64,000 bases of DNA from Listeria kieliensis (GTDB lineage Bacteria > Bacillota > Bacilli > Lactobacillales > Listeriaceae): NCBI RefSeq assembly GCF_003369925.1, contig NZ_LARY01000001.1, forward strand, positions 930,001-994,000. The letters run 5' to 3'. Each line of letters starts with the position of its first letter. The stretch's first letter is position 1. The position numbers and the translations under genes are program-made. Shown here one piece after another: positions 16,649-26,173 of this stretch. The notes beneath the pieces are model-generated. The model made no database searches. It saw only the letters and a program-made list of their open reading frames with translations, and had not been told where the DNA came from.

Positions 16649-17566
16649 ATGACGGAAACAGTATTACAGCTAGATCATGTCTCAAAAAAAATTGGACAAA
16701 AAGAAATTGTACATAACATTAGCTTTGACGTTCAAAAAGGAGAGGTATTTGGTTTACTTGGTCCAAATGGCGCCGGTAAAACAACGATTATTCGTTCCAT
16801 CGTACGACTAATCAAAAAAACAAGCGGTGAAGTACATATCAGTGGTGTCAATGTTGATGAAAATTTTAAAGATGCAATTAAAAATGTCGGTGCTATCATT
16901 GAAAATCCAGAATTTTATATGTATATGTCAGGATTTAATAACTTAAAGCAATTTGCCAGAATGAGTCGCAAAGAGATCCCAGAAGAACGCTTAATGGAGA
17001 TTGCGGAACAAGTAAAACTTGGTCATGCGATTCACAACAAAGTAAAAACTTATTCCCTTGGGATGCGGCAACGTCTTGGACTTGCGCAAGCGCTCATTCA
17101 CGAACCAGATTTACTTATTTTAGATGAACCAACAAACGGACTTGATCCCCAAGGAATGCGCGAATTTCGCGAACTAATCCGTTCGCTTGCACAAAATGGA
17201 ACTTCTGTTTTGATTTCAAGTCATTTACTTAGTGAAATTCAACAAATTACAGATCGCTTTGCTATTATTAACCATGGGAAATTGACGCATATCGAAAGTA
17301 TGCATGACCTTGAAAAAGAAGCTAAAGTCACGGTTCAATTAGAAGTTTCTGATCCTGAAGCTGCGAAACTAGTATTAGAATCGCTTGAACTTGAAATAAA
17401 AGCGCAAACGGAAACGCAATTGACGCTTGAACTTAATAGTGAGGTTGTCCCTGAAATCGCGCGAGCACTCGTAAAAGCCAATATTGATATTTTGGAACTT
17501 GCAAAAGTTCATGTTTCGCTCGAAGATCGCTTCTTAGCATTAACGAACGGAGGAGAAACTAAATGA
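16649..17566 (+). CDS. ABC transporter ATP-binding protein (BcrA/ABC-2 type)
   Basis: A 305-residue cytosolic ATPase with Walker A GPNGAGKTT (about 36-44), signature SLGMRQRLGLAQAL, Walker B LLILDEPTNGLDPQG and switch His in ISSHLLSE. Fusion-free NBDs of this type pair with ABC-2 permeases; members export bacitracin-like or lantibiotic peptides or other lipophilic compounds. The C-terminal 80 residues form the usual regulatory tail. AAAGGAGTGGGAAA precedes the ATG, and the permease ATG overlaps its stop. The substrate cannot be told. No two-component system is adjacent. Confidence 0.9.
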   Translation: MTETVLQLDHVSKKIGQKEIVHNISFDVQKGEVFGLLGPNGAGKTTIIRSIVRLIKKTSGEVHISGVNVDENFKDAIKNVGAIIENPEFYMYMSGFNNLKQFARMSRKEIPEERLMEIAEQVKLGHAIHNKVKTYSLGMRQRLGLAQALIHEPDLLILDEPTNGLDPQGMREFRELIRSLAQNGTSVLISSHLLSEIQQITDRFAIINHGKLTHIESMHDLEKEAKVTVQLEVSDPEAAKLVLESLELEIKAQTETQLTLELNSEVVPEIARALVKANIDILELAKVHVSLEDRFLALTNGGETK

Positions 17567-18630
17567 ACTTAATAAAAAATGAATGGCAGAAATTATTTCT
17601 TCGTAAATCCAGTTGGATTATGCAACTCATACTTATTCTTATGGTTTTTTTAATGGCTCTTCTTTTCTTTTTTGTTAATAAGTCAATGAATACTACAGAT
17701 CATCCTGCAGAAGCACCACGTGGTGTGACACAATATACAGATGCTTCTGGACAGTCTATTTCAGAAGATAAGTACAATGAAATGGCCGATCAAGGCAGTG
17801 AAAAAGTGAAACAAATTCAAAGAACGGTTCTTTCACCAAAAGAGTCTGTAGCTGCTTTAAAAATGCAAAAGAAAGCCGTTACTGATACACAAGCTAAAGA
17901 AGAAATTCAGCGTCAGATTGACTATTATCAAGTTTATGTAGACAAAGGAAAGACACCTAAGGAGTCTACTGGCGGTCTTTCAGGGGCAGATTTTTTCGGA
18001 AGTTTAGCCCAAGAAGCAAGTATCGCAACTATTTTAGTGGTCATTGTAGCAAGCACCATCGTAGCTTCTGAGTTTTCTGGTGGGACTATTAAATTACTTC
18101 TAACGCGACCGTATTCTCGCTCGCAAGTTCTTGCTTCCAAACTGATTGTTTGTATTCTTTATGCAATCATTTCGAGCATCGTACTGTTTGTTTCTTCCCT
18201 CCTCTTCTCGTTTATGCTGGGGGGCGGATCTTATAGCTTGCCAATTTCTCCAGAAACTGGGGGCTTAAATGCTTTCGAAATGGCACTTAAACTAACTGGA
18301 ACGAACTTTGTGTTAATGCTTACTTTCCTGAGTATCGCTTTCTTATTCTCATCCGTTGTCCGTTCGCAAGCTCTTGCTGTCGGCGTTGGGATTGGAGCTT
18401 TGTTTTCAGGAAATATCATTTCTGCTATTCTGCCACTGGCGATTGCGAAATATGACTGGTTGAAGTGGTTAATTTTTAATCTCTTCCAGTTAAACTCATT
18501 AACACTTGGAAATGAAATAGCAGGAGGACTTGCGATGTGGCAAGTGATTCTCACATTATTTGCTTACATTATAGCCATTCTTGGCTTCACTTTCTATATC
18601 TTTAAAAAACGCGATGTAGCTTTAAGCTAA
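17563..18630 (+). CDS. ABC-2 type permease
   Basis: A 355-residue membrane partner of the preceding ATPase, coupled by an ATGA overlap. The topology is one N-terminal helix (about 20-40), a large extracellular region of about 110 residues rich in Lys/Gln, then about five helices from residue 145 onward. The motif ASTIVASEFSGGTIKLLLTRPYSRSQVL is the conserved cytoplasmic coupling region of ABC-2 permeases. The exported substrate is unknown. It ends 16 nt before a strong bidirectional terminator. Confidence 0.88.
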   Translation: MNLIKNEWQKLFLRKSSWIMQLILILMVFLMALLFFFVNKSMNTTDHPAEAPRGVTQYTDASGQSISEDKYNEMADQGSEKVKQIQRTVLSPKESVAALKMQKKAVTDTQAKEEIQRQIDYYQVYVDKGKTPKESTGGLSGADFFGSLAQEASIATILVVIVASTIVASEFSGGTIKLLLTRPYSRSQVLASKLIVCILYAIISSIVLFVSSLLFSFMLGGGSYSLPISPETGGLNAFEMALKLTGTNFVLMLTFLSIAFLFSSVVRSQALAVGVGIGALFSGNIISAILPLAIAKYDWLKWLIFNLFQLNSLTLGNEIAGGLAMWQVILTLFAYIIAILGFTFYIFKKRDVALS

Positions 18631-18645
18631 CTAAAAAAAGAAACC

Positions 18646-18683
18646 AAAAGGGAGAAAATCTTTTCGATTTTCTCCCTTTTTTA
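18646..18683 (+). terminator. Bidirectional terminator between the ABC operon and tag
   Basis: A perfect 15-bp stem (AAAAGGGAGAAAATC with GATTTTCTCCCTTTT, loop TTTTC) flanked by T on both strands serves two convergent units. Confidence 0.95.
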
Positions 18684-19253
18684 AGCCCGGTTTAAACTGT
18701 GGGATGGACAAGAAACCACATGATCGTCAAGCACCCCAACAGCTTGTAAATAAGAGTAAATAATGACCGGTCCAACAAATTTAAAACCCCGTTTTTTCAT
18801 ATCGCGACTCACTCGCTCTGACAACTCATCTTGAGCGGGCACTTCTGATTCATTTTCAAAGTGATGAATGATTCGTTTATGGTCAGTGAAATGCCAAACA
18901 TAGGAAGAAAATGAGCCAAACTCCGCTTGAACTTTAAGTGCAGCTTCAGCATTTGTTTGAACTGCACGGATTTTTAAGCGATTTCGAATGATTCCTTCAT
19001 TTTGTCTCAACTGTTCTAAATCGTCTTCTGAAAAATGTGCGCATGTTTCAATATCAAAATTGGCAAATGCTTGTTTGTATGCTTCCCGTTTATCTAAAAT
19101 TGTTCGCCAGGAAAGCCCAGCTTGCGCCCCTTCTAAATTTAACATTTCAAATAAATAGCGGTCGTCATAGCTCGGAACACACCATTCCTCATCATGATAA
19201 ACCTGCTCGCGTTCACTACTTTTAGCCCAGTTACACCCTGCTTCTTCTCCCAC
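18681..19253 (-). CDS. tag: DNA-3-methyladenine glycosylase I
   Basis: A 190-residue monofunctional base-excision enzyme that removes 3-methyladenine from alkylated DNA. It carries the zinc ligands C7 and H20 near the N-terminus and H/C in DDHVVSC near the C-terminus, the base-pocket motif EEWCVPSYDDRYLFEML, and the HhH-like KFVGPVIIYSYLQA. Length is that of E. coli Tag. It precedes a small membrane gene and aconitase on the same strand. Confidence 0.93.
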   Translation of the reverse strand: MGEEAGCNWAKSSEREQVYHDEEWCVPSYDDRYLFEMLNLEGAQAGLSWRTILDKREAYKQAFANFDIETCAHFSEDDLEQLRQNEGIIRNRLKIRAVQTNAEAALKVQAEFGSFSSYVWHFTDHKRIIHHFENESEVPAQDELSERVSRDMKKRGFKFVGPVIIYSYLQAVGVLDDHVVSCPSHSLNRA

Positions 19254-19271
19254 TTATTCCACACCCTTTCC

Positions 19272-19505
19272 TTAGTGAATTAAAATATAATATGTACTCA
19301 TAAAAGCAGCCACAAAAAAACCACACAAAGAAAACAGCAAGCGTTCGCTGCGTCTCTCGGTAATGCCAACTGTCAAACTTACCGCAATAAAAAGCAAGAG
19401 CAAAAAACGATTCAAATGCAAGTTTATTCCAAAGAAAAGACACACGCTCGCAAGAAACACACCTAAAACAATGACTGCAATAATCTGCCAAGTCTCTTTT
19501 TTCAT
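19272..19505 (-). CDS. Small membrane protein (77 aa), unknown function
   Basis: The ATG at 19505, preceded by AAAGTGAG, gives a 77-residue protein with three hydrophobic segments (about 7-24, 29-46 and 54-74) separated by short charged loops such as TERRSER. I do not recognise a family. It lies 18 nt upstream of tag on the same strand, so it is probably co-transcribed with tag, though no functional link is evident. Confidence 0.6.
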   Translation of the reverse strand: MKKETWQIIAVIVLGVFLASVCLFFGINLHLNRFLLLLFIAVSLTVGITERRSERLLFSLCGFFVAAFMSTYYILIH

Positions 19506-19572
19506 TTTAATTCTCACTTTCTTTAACTTAGTGTTATTATAGAACATTCGTTCTCTTTTTACAAGTCAAATA

Positions 19573-19600
19573 GGGATCATTTGCCAAAGCAAATAATCCC
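19573..19600 (-). terminator. Hairpin after citB
   Basis: A 12-bp stem with one mismatch (GGGATCATTTGC with GCAAATAATCCC, loop CAAA). The minus-strand tail TATTTGACTTG is poor in T, so termination may be partial. Confidence 0.55.
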
Positions 19601-19608
19601 TTGTTAAG

Positions 19609-22308
19609 TTAGCTTAATTTTTCTCGCAAGACCATTGGTAAAATCCCGCCATTCCGATAGTAATCAATTTCGACTTCTGAATCAAACCGAACGATCGTAT
19701 CAAAAGTTTGAATAGAACCATCTTCTGAAACAGCCGTTACCTTGACTGTACTTTTAGGCTCAATGGATTCCCCCACTTCAACAGAAATCGTTTCATGTCC
19801 TGTAAGACCAAGTGTATCCGCACTCTCACCAGACATAAATTGAAGTGGTAAAACTCCCATCATTACAAGATTTGACCGATGGATTCGTTCATAGCTTTTC
19901 GCAATAACAGTCTTAATTCCAAGTAAATTTGTTCCTTTCGCTGCCCAGTCACGCGATGAACCCATACCATAATCATCACCTGCTAAGATAACGAGTCCTG
20001 TACCTGTCTTGGCATATTTTTCAGCCGCATCGTAAATGGACATCACTTCTCCTGTTGGGAAATAAGTCGTATAGCCGCCTTCTGTACCCTCAGCAATTTG
20101 ATTTTTGATCCTAATATTGGCAAAAGTTCCGCGCATCATGACGTCGTGATGCCCACGTCTTGAGCCATATGAATTGAAATCGCGAATTGCGACACCGTGC
20201 TCACGCAAAAATTTTCCTGCTGGTGTATCCTTCCCGATTGCTCCTGCTGGTGAAATATGATCTGTTGTAACCGAGTCCCCGAATTTTCCGATCACACGAA
20301 GGCCAGATAAAGGCTCAACCAGTCCAGGCTCTTTCGATAAATGCTCGAAGAAAGGTGGATTCGCGATATACGTAGAAGATTCATCCCAACTATATAGTGG
20401 TTCATCTGTTGTTTCAATGGCGTTCCACGTTGAATTATCGTCGAATACGCGAGCATATTGTTCTCTGAAAAGCTCCGGTGTAACAGTTTCATTCACAAGC
20501 TCCCTTACTTCCTCTGAAGATGGCCAGATGTCTTTCAAATAATAGTTTTTCCCATCTTTCCCGCGTCCAATAGGTTCATTTTTAAGATCAATATGCGTTG
20601 TTCCAGCCAGTGCATATGCTACAACGAGCGGTGGTGATGCAAGGAAATTTGCTTTTACTAACGCATGAATTCGTCCTTCAAAGTTTCGGTTTCCACTTAA
20701 AACTGCTGAAACAAGCAAATCGTTATCTAAAATGGCTTGTTCGATTTCTTCTTTTAAAGGGCCTGAATTCCCAATACAAGTTGTGCAGCCGTATCCAACT
20801 AAGTCAAAGCCGAGCTTTTCCAAGTAAGGTAAAAGAGCAGCTTTTTCCAAGTATCCTGTGACAACTTTTGAACCTGGCGCAAGAGAAGTCTTGACGTATT
20901 TCGGCACTTCAAGGCCTAACTCCACTGCGCGTTTGGCGACAAGCCCTGCTGAGAGCATCACATATGGATTTGAAGTATTCGTACAACTCGTAATTGCTGC
21001 AATCGCAACAGCTCCAGTTCGCATGATTGACTCATCGCCATTACCGTAAACTACTTTGGCTTTTTTATCAAATTCACTCGCTTCAAGACCAAACCCGCTA
21101 TTTCCAGCCGGCTTTGTAATCGAGTCTTCAAAAGTTTGCTTCATTTCTGAAAGTGGAATTAAATCTTGGGGACGCTTCGGACCAGATAAATTCGCTTCAA
21201 TTTCAGCTAAGTTAATTTCAACAATTTCCGTGTATTCTGGTTCTTCATCAGTGAAGAATAAATGATTGGTTTTAAGATACTCTTCCACAAGCTTAATTTG
21301 TGCCTCACTTCTACCTGTAAGGCGCAAATAGTCAAGCGACTCCTCATCGACAGGGAAAAAGCCACAGGTTGCTCCGTACTCAGGGGCCATATTGGCAACG
21401 GTCGCTCGGTCTGCCAGCGGAAGTGTAGCCACTCCCGGACCAAAGAACTCAACAAATTTCCCTACCACTTTTTGTTTCCGCAAGACTTGTGTCACTTTTA
21501 ATGCGAAATCAGTTGCTGTGGCACCATCTGGTAGTTCACCCGTTAGTCTAACGCCGATGACTTCTGGTACAGCAAAATACGAAGGCTGTCCAAGCATGCC
21601 AGCTTCTGCTTCAATGCCTCCTACACCCCATCCAAGTACGCCAATCCCGTTGATCATCGTAGTATGACTATCTGTCCCAACTAAACTATCTGGATAAGCC
21701 GTCACTTCACCATCGCTTTCTTTTTTCAATACCACATTTGCAAGATACTCTAAATTGACTTGGTGAACAATCCCTGTTGCTGGAGGAACAGCGCGGTAAT
21801 TATCAAACGCTTTTTGTGCCCAGTTTAAAAATTGATACCGTTCCATATTGCGCTTAAATTCAAGTTCCATGTTGATTTTTAAGGCTTCTGGGTTTGCATA
21901 ACTATCCACTTGGACCGAGTGATCGACAACAAGATCAACTGGAATTTCTGGATTGATTTTTTCTGGATCTCCCCCCATGTCATGCATCGCTTTTCGAAGT
22001 GATGCCAAATCCACGACAGCTGGAACTCCTGTAAAATCTTGTAAAATGACACGTGCTGGTTTAAAAGGAACATCTCCTTGATTTTTTTGCGGATCTTTGG
22101 ACCAGTTCGCCAAATGCTCCACATGTTGATCGGTTAAAACACGTCCATCATTTTGCCGCAAAACAGATTCAAGCAGTACTCGAATTGAATACGGCAATCG
22201 ATTGATTTTCACATTTGGATTTTCTTCAAGTGCTTTCAAATCATAATAATAAATCGTCTCTCCATTTAGCTCAAAGGATGCTTTGGCTTTTTCTTTCCAG
22301 TTCGTCAT
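19609..22308 (-). CDS. citB: Aconitate hydratase (aconitase A)
   Basis: An 899-residue [4Fe-4S] enzyme that isomerises citrate to isocitrate. The cluster cysteines are in [11 protein letters not shown] (about 435) and [12 protein letters not shown] (about 500-503). The substrate motifs [21 protein letters not shown] and [10 protein letters not shown] are intact, and the swivelling C-terminal domain is complete. Gram-positive CitB/AcnA homologues also bind mRNA when iron-depleted. The ATG at 22308 after AAGGAGGAGACGAAG is preferred to an upstream start at 22341. The promoter carries a CcpC-type dyad. Listeria species have an incomplete TCA cycle, so the role is probably 2-oxoglutarate/glutamate synthesis. 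Confidence 0.96.
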   Translation of the reverse strand: MTNWKEKAKASFELNGETIYYYDLKALEENPNVKINRLPYSIRVLLESVLRQNDGRVLTDQHVEHLANWSKDPQKNQGDVPFKPARVILQDFTGVPAVVDLASLRKAMHDMGGDPEKINPEIPVDLVVDHSVQVDSYANPEALKINMELEFKRNMERYQFLNWAQKAFDNYRAVPPATGIVHQVNLEYLANVVLKKESDGEVTAYPDSLVGTDSHTTMINGIGVLGWGVGGIEAEAGMLGQPSYFAVPEVIGVRLTGELPDGATATDFALKVTQVLRKQKVVGKFVEFFGPGVATLPLADRATVANMAPEYGATCGFFPVDEESLDYLRLTGRSEAQIKLVEEYLKTNHLFFTDEEPEYTEIVEINLAEIEANLSGPKRPQDLIPLSEMKQTFEDSITKPAGNSGFGLEASEFDKKAKVVYGNGDESIMRTGAVAIAAITSCTNTSNPYVMLSAGLVAKRAVELGLEVPKYVKTSLAPGSKVVTGYLEKAALLPYLEKLGFDLVGYGCTTCIGNSGPLKEEIEQAILDNDLLVSAVLSGNRNFEGRIHALVKANFLASPPLVVAYALAGTTHIDLKNEPIGRGKDGKNYYLKDIWPSSEEVRELVNETVTPELFREQYARVFDDNSTWNAIETTDEPLYSWDESSTYIANPPFFEHLSKEPGLVEPLSGLRVIGKFGDSVTTDHISPAGAIGKDTPAGKFLREHGVAIRDFNSYGSRRGHHDVMMRGTFANIRIKNQIAEGTEGGYTTYFPTGEVMSIYDAAEKYAKTGTGLVILAGDDYGMGSSRDWAAKGTNLLGIKTVIAKSYERIHRSNLVMMGVLPLQFMSGESADTLGLTGHETISVEVGESIEPKSTVKVTAVSEDGSIQTFDTIVRFDSEVEIDYYRNGGILPMVLREKLS

Positions 22309-22344
22309 CTTCGTCTCCTCCTTAATCGAAGCGCTCTCCACTTT

Positions 22345-22411
22345 ATTGTACTGGAATCCCCGCGATAAGTAAACTAGGATAAACTTTTTGTTTTTAATAA
22401 CTTTTTCTTAT
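22345..22411 (-). promoter_or_regulatory. citB promoter with CcpC-type dyad
   Basis: On the minus strand TTTACT (22368-22373) and TACAAT (22345-22350) are 17 bp apart. ATAA-N7-TTAT (22397-22411), the consensus dyad of the citrate-responsive LysR-type regulator CcpC, is centred about 66 bp upstream of the expected start, the position known for B. subtilis citB. It overlaps a 13-bp palindrome CTTATTAAATAAG (22407-22419). Confidence 0.7.
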
Positions 22412-22432
22412 TAAATAAGTGCTTTTCTTTCA

Positions 22433-22462
22433 AAAAAACCGACAGCTTCCTGTCGGTTTTTT
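22433..22462 (-). terminator. Terminator after the stress-protein gene
   Basis: A stem of about 11 bp (AAAACCGACAG with CTGTCGGTTTT, loop CTTC) has T runs on both strands and insulates the SNF2/stress unit from citB. Confidence 0.9.
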
Positions 22463-22476
22463 CGCTTAATCTTATT

Positions 22477-22893
22477 TTATCGAGCCAAAATCAAGATTTT
22501 CCCAGCTTCGAGTCCCTGAACAAAATCTTCTATTTGTTGCTCCGTCAAATCAAAGTCTTCTAATAGCCTCGTAACAGATTTATCATCTGTCCGCGAGAAC
22601 CATTTTGCAAATGGACCCGCTGCATAAAGTGAACCGCCTTCTGGACGATAGACTTGCGGGATCACAAGTCCTCCACTTAGTGACTGTAAAATACCAGAAA
22701 TCGCACCAAAAGCTTCTTCATTTACAGGCCGTTCAATTTCCGTATCAGTATCCTCAGCTACTTCACGGCTCACTTTCTTTTGTTTGGCTAAAACAGACAA
22801 GTCTTCTTTGGAATAACCATCTTTCATCAATTGCTCAATTCGAACTTTGGCATCCTCTTCCGTATCTGCCACGAAAACTTCCCACTTTTTCAT
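22477..22893 (-). CDS. General stress protein 17M-like (YflT) domain protein
   Basis: A 138-residue protein. The N-terminal KKWEVFVADTEEDAKVRIEQLMKDGYSKEDLSVLAK (about 2-37) matches the GSP17M/YflT-like fold seen in SigB-regulated stress proteins, followed by a Gly-rich middle (ISGILQSLSGG) and an acidic C-terminal helix. The biochemical role is unknown. It overlaps the SNF2 helicase stop by 4 nt and is thus translationally coupled to it. No SigB promoter is evident directly upstream because the helicase gene abuts. Confidence 0.7.
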   Translation of the reverse strand: MKKWEVFVADTEEDAKVRIEQLMKDGYSKEDLSVLAKQKKVSREVAEDTDTEIERPVNEEAFGAISGILQSLSGGLVIPQVYRPEGGSLYAAGPFAKWFSRTDDKSVTRLLEDFDLTEQQIEDFVQGLEAGKILILAR

Positions 22894-25800
22894 CCGAGTC
22901 CCTCCTCATTCATATCGAGAATTGCTTTAATTTCATCCGTTGAAAGCTGATGCAAGAATTGCTCACCCGGCTTGATCAACTGATCCACTAAAGCTTGCTT
23001 CGTTTTCTGCAAATCATAAATTTTTTCTTCAATTGTTCCTTTTGTAATCATTCGAATCACTTGGACTACTCGCTTTTGACCGATACGATGAGCTCGACTC
23101 GCTGCTTGTTCTTCAATTGCTGGGTTCCACCAAAGGTCAAATAAAATGACGGTATCTGCACCGGTCAAATTTAACCCTGTTCCGCCCGCTTTAAGTGAAA
23201 TCAAAAATAAATCTTTTTCACCTTGATTGAAGGCGTCTGCCATCTGAACCCGTGACTTGCTTGAAGTTTTTCCATCTAAATAAAAGAAATCAAGCTCCTC
23301 TTTTTGAAGTTCCTTGCCAATCAATTGCAGCATCGAAGTAAACTGTGAAAAAATCAAAATTCGCTGACCATTTTCTTTGGCCGCTCGGACTGTATCCATC
23401 AGTTGATTCAACTTACTAGATTCCCCGATATAACTTGCATCAAACATACGCGGATCACAGCAAATTTGCCGCAAGCGCGTGAGTCCTGCTAGTAACTTGA
23501 TTCGTTCCGCTCCACTTGTTAGTGACGAGCGCGCTAAATCATGCTGAATACGTTCCAAATAAGCGAGATACAAGCTTTTCTGTTCCGTTGTGAGTTCCGA
23601 ATAAAGATTCGTTTCAATTTTTTCCGGAAGCTCTTTTACAACATCCCGTTTCAAGCGGCGAAGCAAAAATGGACGAATCAGTTCAGCTACTCGTTCATGC
23701 TTGAGCTCCTTGAATTTGCGAAGCGATGGGAAAAAGCCAGGCATAATCGTCTGGAAAATAGCCCAAAGCTCATCTGTCGAATTTTCAAGTGGCGTTCCAC
23801 TGAGTGCAAAGTGCGTTCGAGCACGAACAGATCGGACAGCTTGCGAAGCCTTGGTATTGTAGTTTTTTATATTTTGTGACTCATCTAAGATAACCGTGTG
23901 AAATTGCTTTTCTTGGAATAAATCTTGATCTTGTCGCAAAGTTGGGTAAGAAATTAAATAAACTTGATTCGCTTCAATATGTTCAATTTGTTTTTCGCGC
24001 TTTTCTTTATTTCCTTGGATAATCGATACTTCGACCTTTGGCGCGAAATTATCGAATTCATTCAGCCAATTATATAAAAGTGAAGCTGGTGTAACGATGA
24101 GGATAGGATCAAGTTGTTTATTTTCTTCCAGTTCAGAAAGTAAATAGCTAATCGTTTGGATGGTTTTCCCAAGGCCCATATCATCAGCTAAAATCCCACC
24201 AAGACGATACTTCGAAAGAGATTTCATCCAATTAAATCCTGTCACTTGGTAATCTCGGAGAGAAGCGTTTAATTCTTTTGGTAAATCAAAGTTTGCTTCT
24301 TTTTCATGCTGGATCATTTCTAGCAACTCATGATAACTTTTACTAAACTGGCTGTGTAACTTTTGATCTTTGGAAAACGTTTCATACAGTTGAATTCCTC
24401 GATAAACAGGGACTTGAATAGTTGATTTCAAGGCATTTTTACGCAAATCAAGAAATTCGATCATTCGACCCATTTCACGATAAACCCTGTCCTCAAGCGA
24501 AATAAAACGACCATTTTTTAAGCGATGAAAAGTCTTTTTTTCCTTTAGTGAAGTAAGGACATCTTGAATCTCATCCTCAGGAATCCCCTCAAAATCAAAG
24601 GAAATGGAAAGCAAACCGTTATCTTTCGCTAAGTCAAAGGAAGTAACCGCTTCGACTTGCTTTTGAATCATATCTTCCAACTCTTCTGCCATATGAATTG
24701 TAACAAATTTTTTGAGTTTTGGAATCACACGGTAATAAAATTGATACAGCTTTTCATCATTCGCTTGAAGCACCATCCGATCAGCGGAAAACAAAATCGG
24801 TGAGTTCTCGATTAAGCGCATGATATAATTTTCCTTTTTTATATCTCGTAAAATCACTTGGCGACCTTGTGCCTTTAGTTCCTCAGTCTGGAAAGGGTCA
24901 AAGCTTTGGTCACCGTAACGATAAATTAACTGCAGTTGATGCTTATCCACTTCAAAGGGTGTGATATAAAGCTCAGCAATTAGCTCTTCTCGCTCAATTC
25001 TTGTTTCAATATCCTCATCTATTTCAACGTGACCACTTTTTTGTAAAATCGGAAGAACGTAAGAGACCATCTCCCCTAGTTTCTTTTCAGGAAACTGAAT
25101 AATATCGCTTTTAGCAATCAGTTGAAATTCTTTCAGCGGAGCCAGCGCTTCCCAATTTTTTTCGTTCAAAAAATGAAGCGTTCCATCAAGAAAAATGGCA
25201 CGATATAAATCCAAAAAAACGGCTTGTTGCAAGGATTCAAATTCAATTTGATAGTCGCCCTTATCAATTTCCGCAAAGCGATAACTAAAATCTAAGTTTT
25301 CGTCGGTTACTTTAAATTTCGGGTACTGAATCGCTACATCATTTCGCTCTGTCACGATTTGAAAAATGCTTGTCCTGTCACTAATTTGTTCAAGAAGCAT
25401 CCTAGCTTCATTTGGTGGAATTAAAAGGCGCTTATCTTCTCTGTAATTTCGAGCAAAAGAATCTAATTCCGAGTCATAAAGCCTAGAAGCCTCATAAATG
25501 CGTATGAGTTGTTTCAAAACCGTCCAATCATCTGGATCGAAATCATAGTCAGCCGGATCATAGGTGAAGTGACTGGTAAATTCTAAAATGCGACCTTCCT
25601 TGATCGCATTAAAGAAGCTTCCGATTTGTTTCACAACATAGACGCGTTCTGGACCAACTTTTATTTCTAGTGACAACCGGTTCATTTGGTTCTCCGGGAA
25701 AATCTTGACAATAAACTGAACATGAAGGAGCTCTCGACTTGTCGAAATCTCCTCTTCAAAGCTTTGCTCAGAATTTGTTTTAAAGAGTGAAAGCAAGGTT

Positions 25801-26093
25801 TCTGATTCTTGTTCCAAGATTCGAGCTTTTAAGCTTTGTTTTTTCTTGTCATGTTTGAATTCTTCTTCCTTCAAAAAAGCAGCATAAATATGTTTACAAA
25901 CACGTTCTCCGTATTGATGAGCAGAGCAGGTACAATCAAATAAATGTTCGCCAAATTTTTGGACATGCTCGCCGTCTTCAAAATAATAGTCGTCATCTTC
26001 TTTCATGATCGCCGTTTCACGGAGTAATTGTTTGGCTGCTTGTTTAATTTGATAGGGAATCATCTCATCTTGAATATTGACGCTTTGACTCAA
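22890..26093 (-). CDS. SNF2-family helicase with N-terminal SWIM zinc finger
   Basis: A 1067-residue DNA-dependent ATPase. The N-terminal SWIM finger is C54-x-C56...C66-x-H68. The middle (about 100-600) is a divergent, mostly alpha/beta SNF2-associated region. The ATPase core begins with the Q-like LRDYQVTGFNWM, Walker A DDMGLGKT (about 640), the unusual Walker B DESQ in place of DEAH, and motifs III-VI (LSGTPLENS, LISLKAGGTGLNL, RAHRIGQ). Bacterial members likely translocate along duplex DNA and displace proteins, for example RNA polymerase. Start is TTG at 26093, after GGGGGAAGTGAAG. Upstream genes are sbcC and sbcD on the same strand, suggesting a DNA-maintenance cluster. Confidence 0.9.
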   Translation of the reverse strand: MSQSVNIQDEMIPYQIKQAAKQLLRETAIMKEDDDYYFEDGEHVQKFGEHLFDCTCSAHQYGERVCKHIYAAFLKEEEFKHDKKKQSLKARILEQESETLLSLFKTNSEQSFEEEISTSRELLHVQFIVKIFPENQMNRLSLEIKVGPERVYVVKQIGSFFNAIKEGRILEFTSHFTYDPADYDFDPDDWTVLKQLIRIYEASRLYDSELDSFARNYREDKRLLIPPNEARMLLEQISDRTSIFQIVTERNDVAIQYPKFKVTDENLDFSYRFAEIDKGDYQIEFESLQQAVFLDLYRAIFLDGTLHFLNEKNWEALAPLKEFQLIAKSDIIQFPEKKLGEMVSYVLPILQKSGHVEIDEDIETRIEREELIAELYITPFEVDKHQLQLIYRYGDQSFDPFQTEELKAQGRQVILRDIKKENYIMRLIENSPILFSADRMVLQANDEKLYQFYYRVIPKLKKFVTIHMAEELEDMIQKQVEAVTSFDLAKDNGLLSISFDFEGIPEDEIQDVLTSLKEKKTFHRLKNGRFISLEDRVYREMGRMIEFLDLRKNALKSTIQVPVYRGIQLYETFSKDQKLHSQFSKSYHELLEMIQHEKEANFDLPKELNASLRDYQVTGFNWMKSLSKYRLGGILADDMGLGKTIQTISYLLSELEENKQLDPILIVTPASLLYNWLNEFDNFAPKVEVSIIQGNKEKREKQIEHIEANQVYLISYPTLRQDQDLFQEKQFHTVILDESQNIKNYNTKASQAVRSVRARTHFALSGTPLENSTDELWAIFQTIMPGFFPSLRKFKELKHERVAELIRPFLLRRLKRDVVKELPEKIETNLYSELTTEQKSLYLAYLERIQHDLARSSLTSGAERIKLLAGLTRLRQICCDPRMFDASYIGESSKLNQLMDTVRAAKENGQRILIFSQFTSMLQLIGKELQKEELDFFYLDGKTSSKSRVQMADAFNQGEKDLFLISLKAGGTGLNLTGADTVILFDLWWNPAIEEQAASRAHRIGQKRVVQVIRMITKGTIEEKIYDLQKTKQALVDQLIKPGEQFLHQLSTDEIKAILDMNEEGLG

Positions 26094-26173
26094 AACTTCA
26101 CTTCCCCCTCTAAAAATCTTTCAATACTCCATTTTATCATAAAACGAGCGTTTCATCTGCTAAAAGGTTTCTT

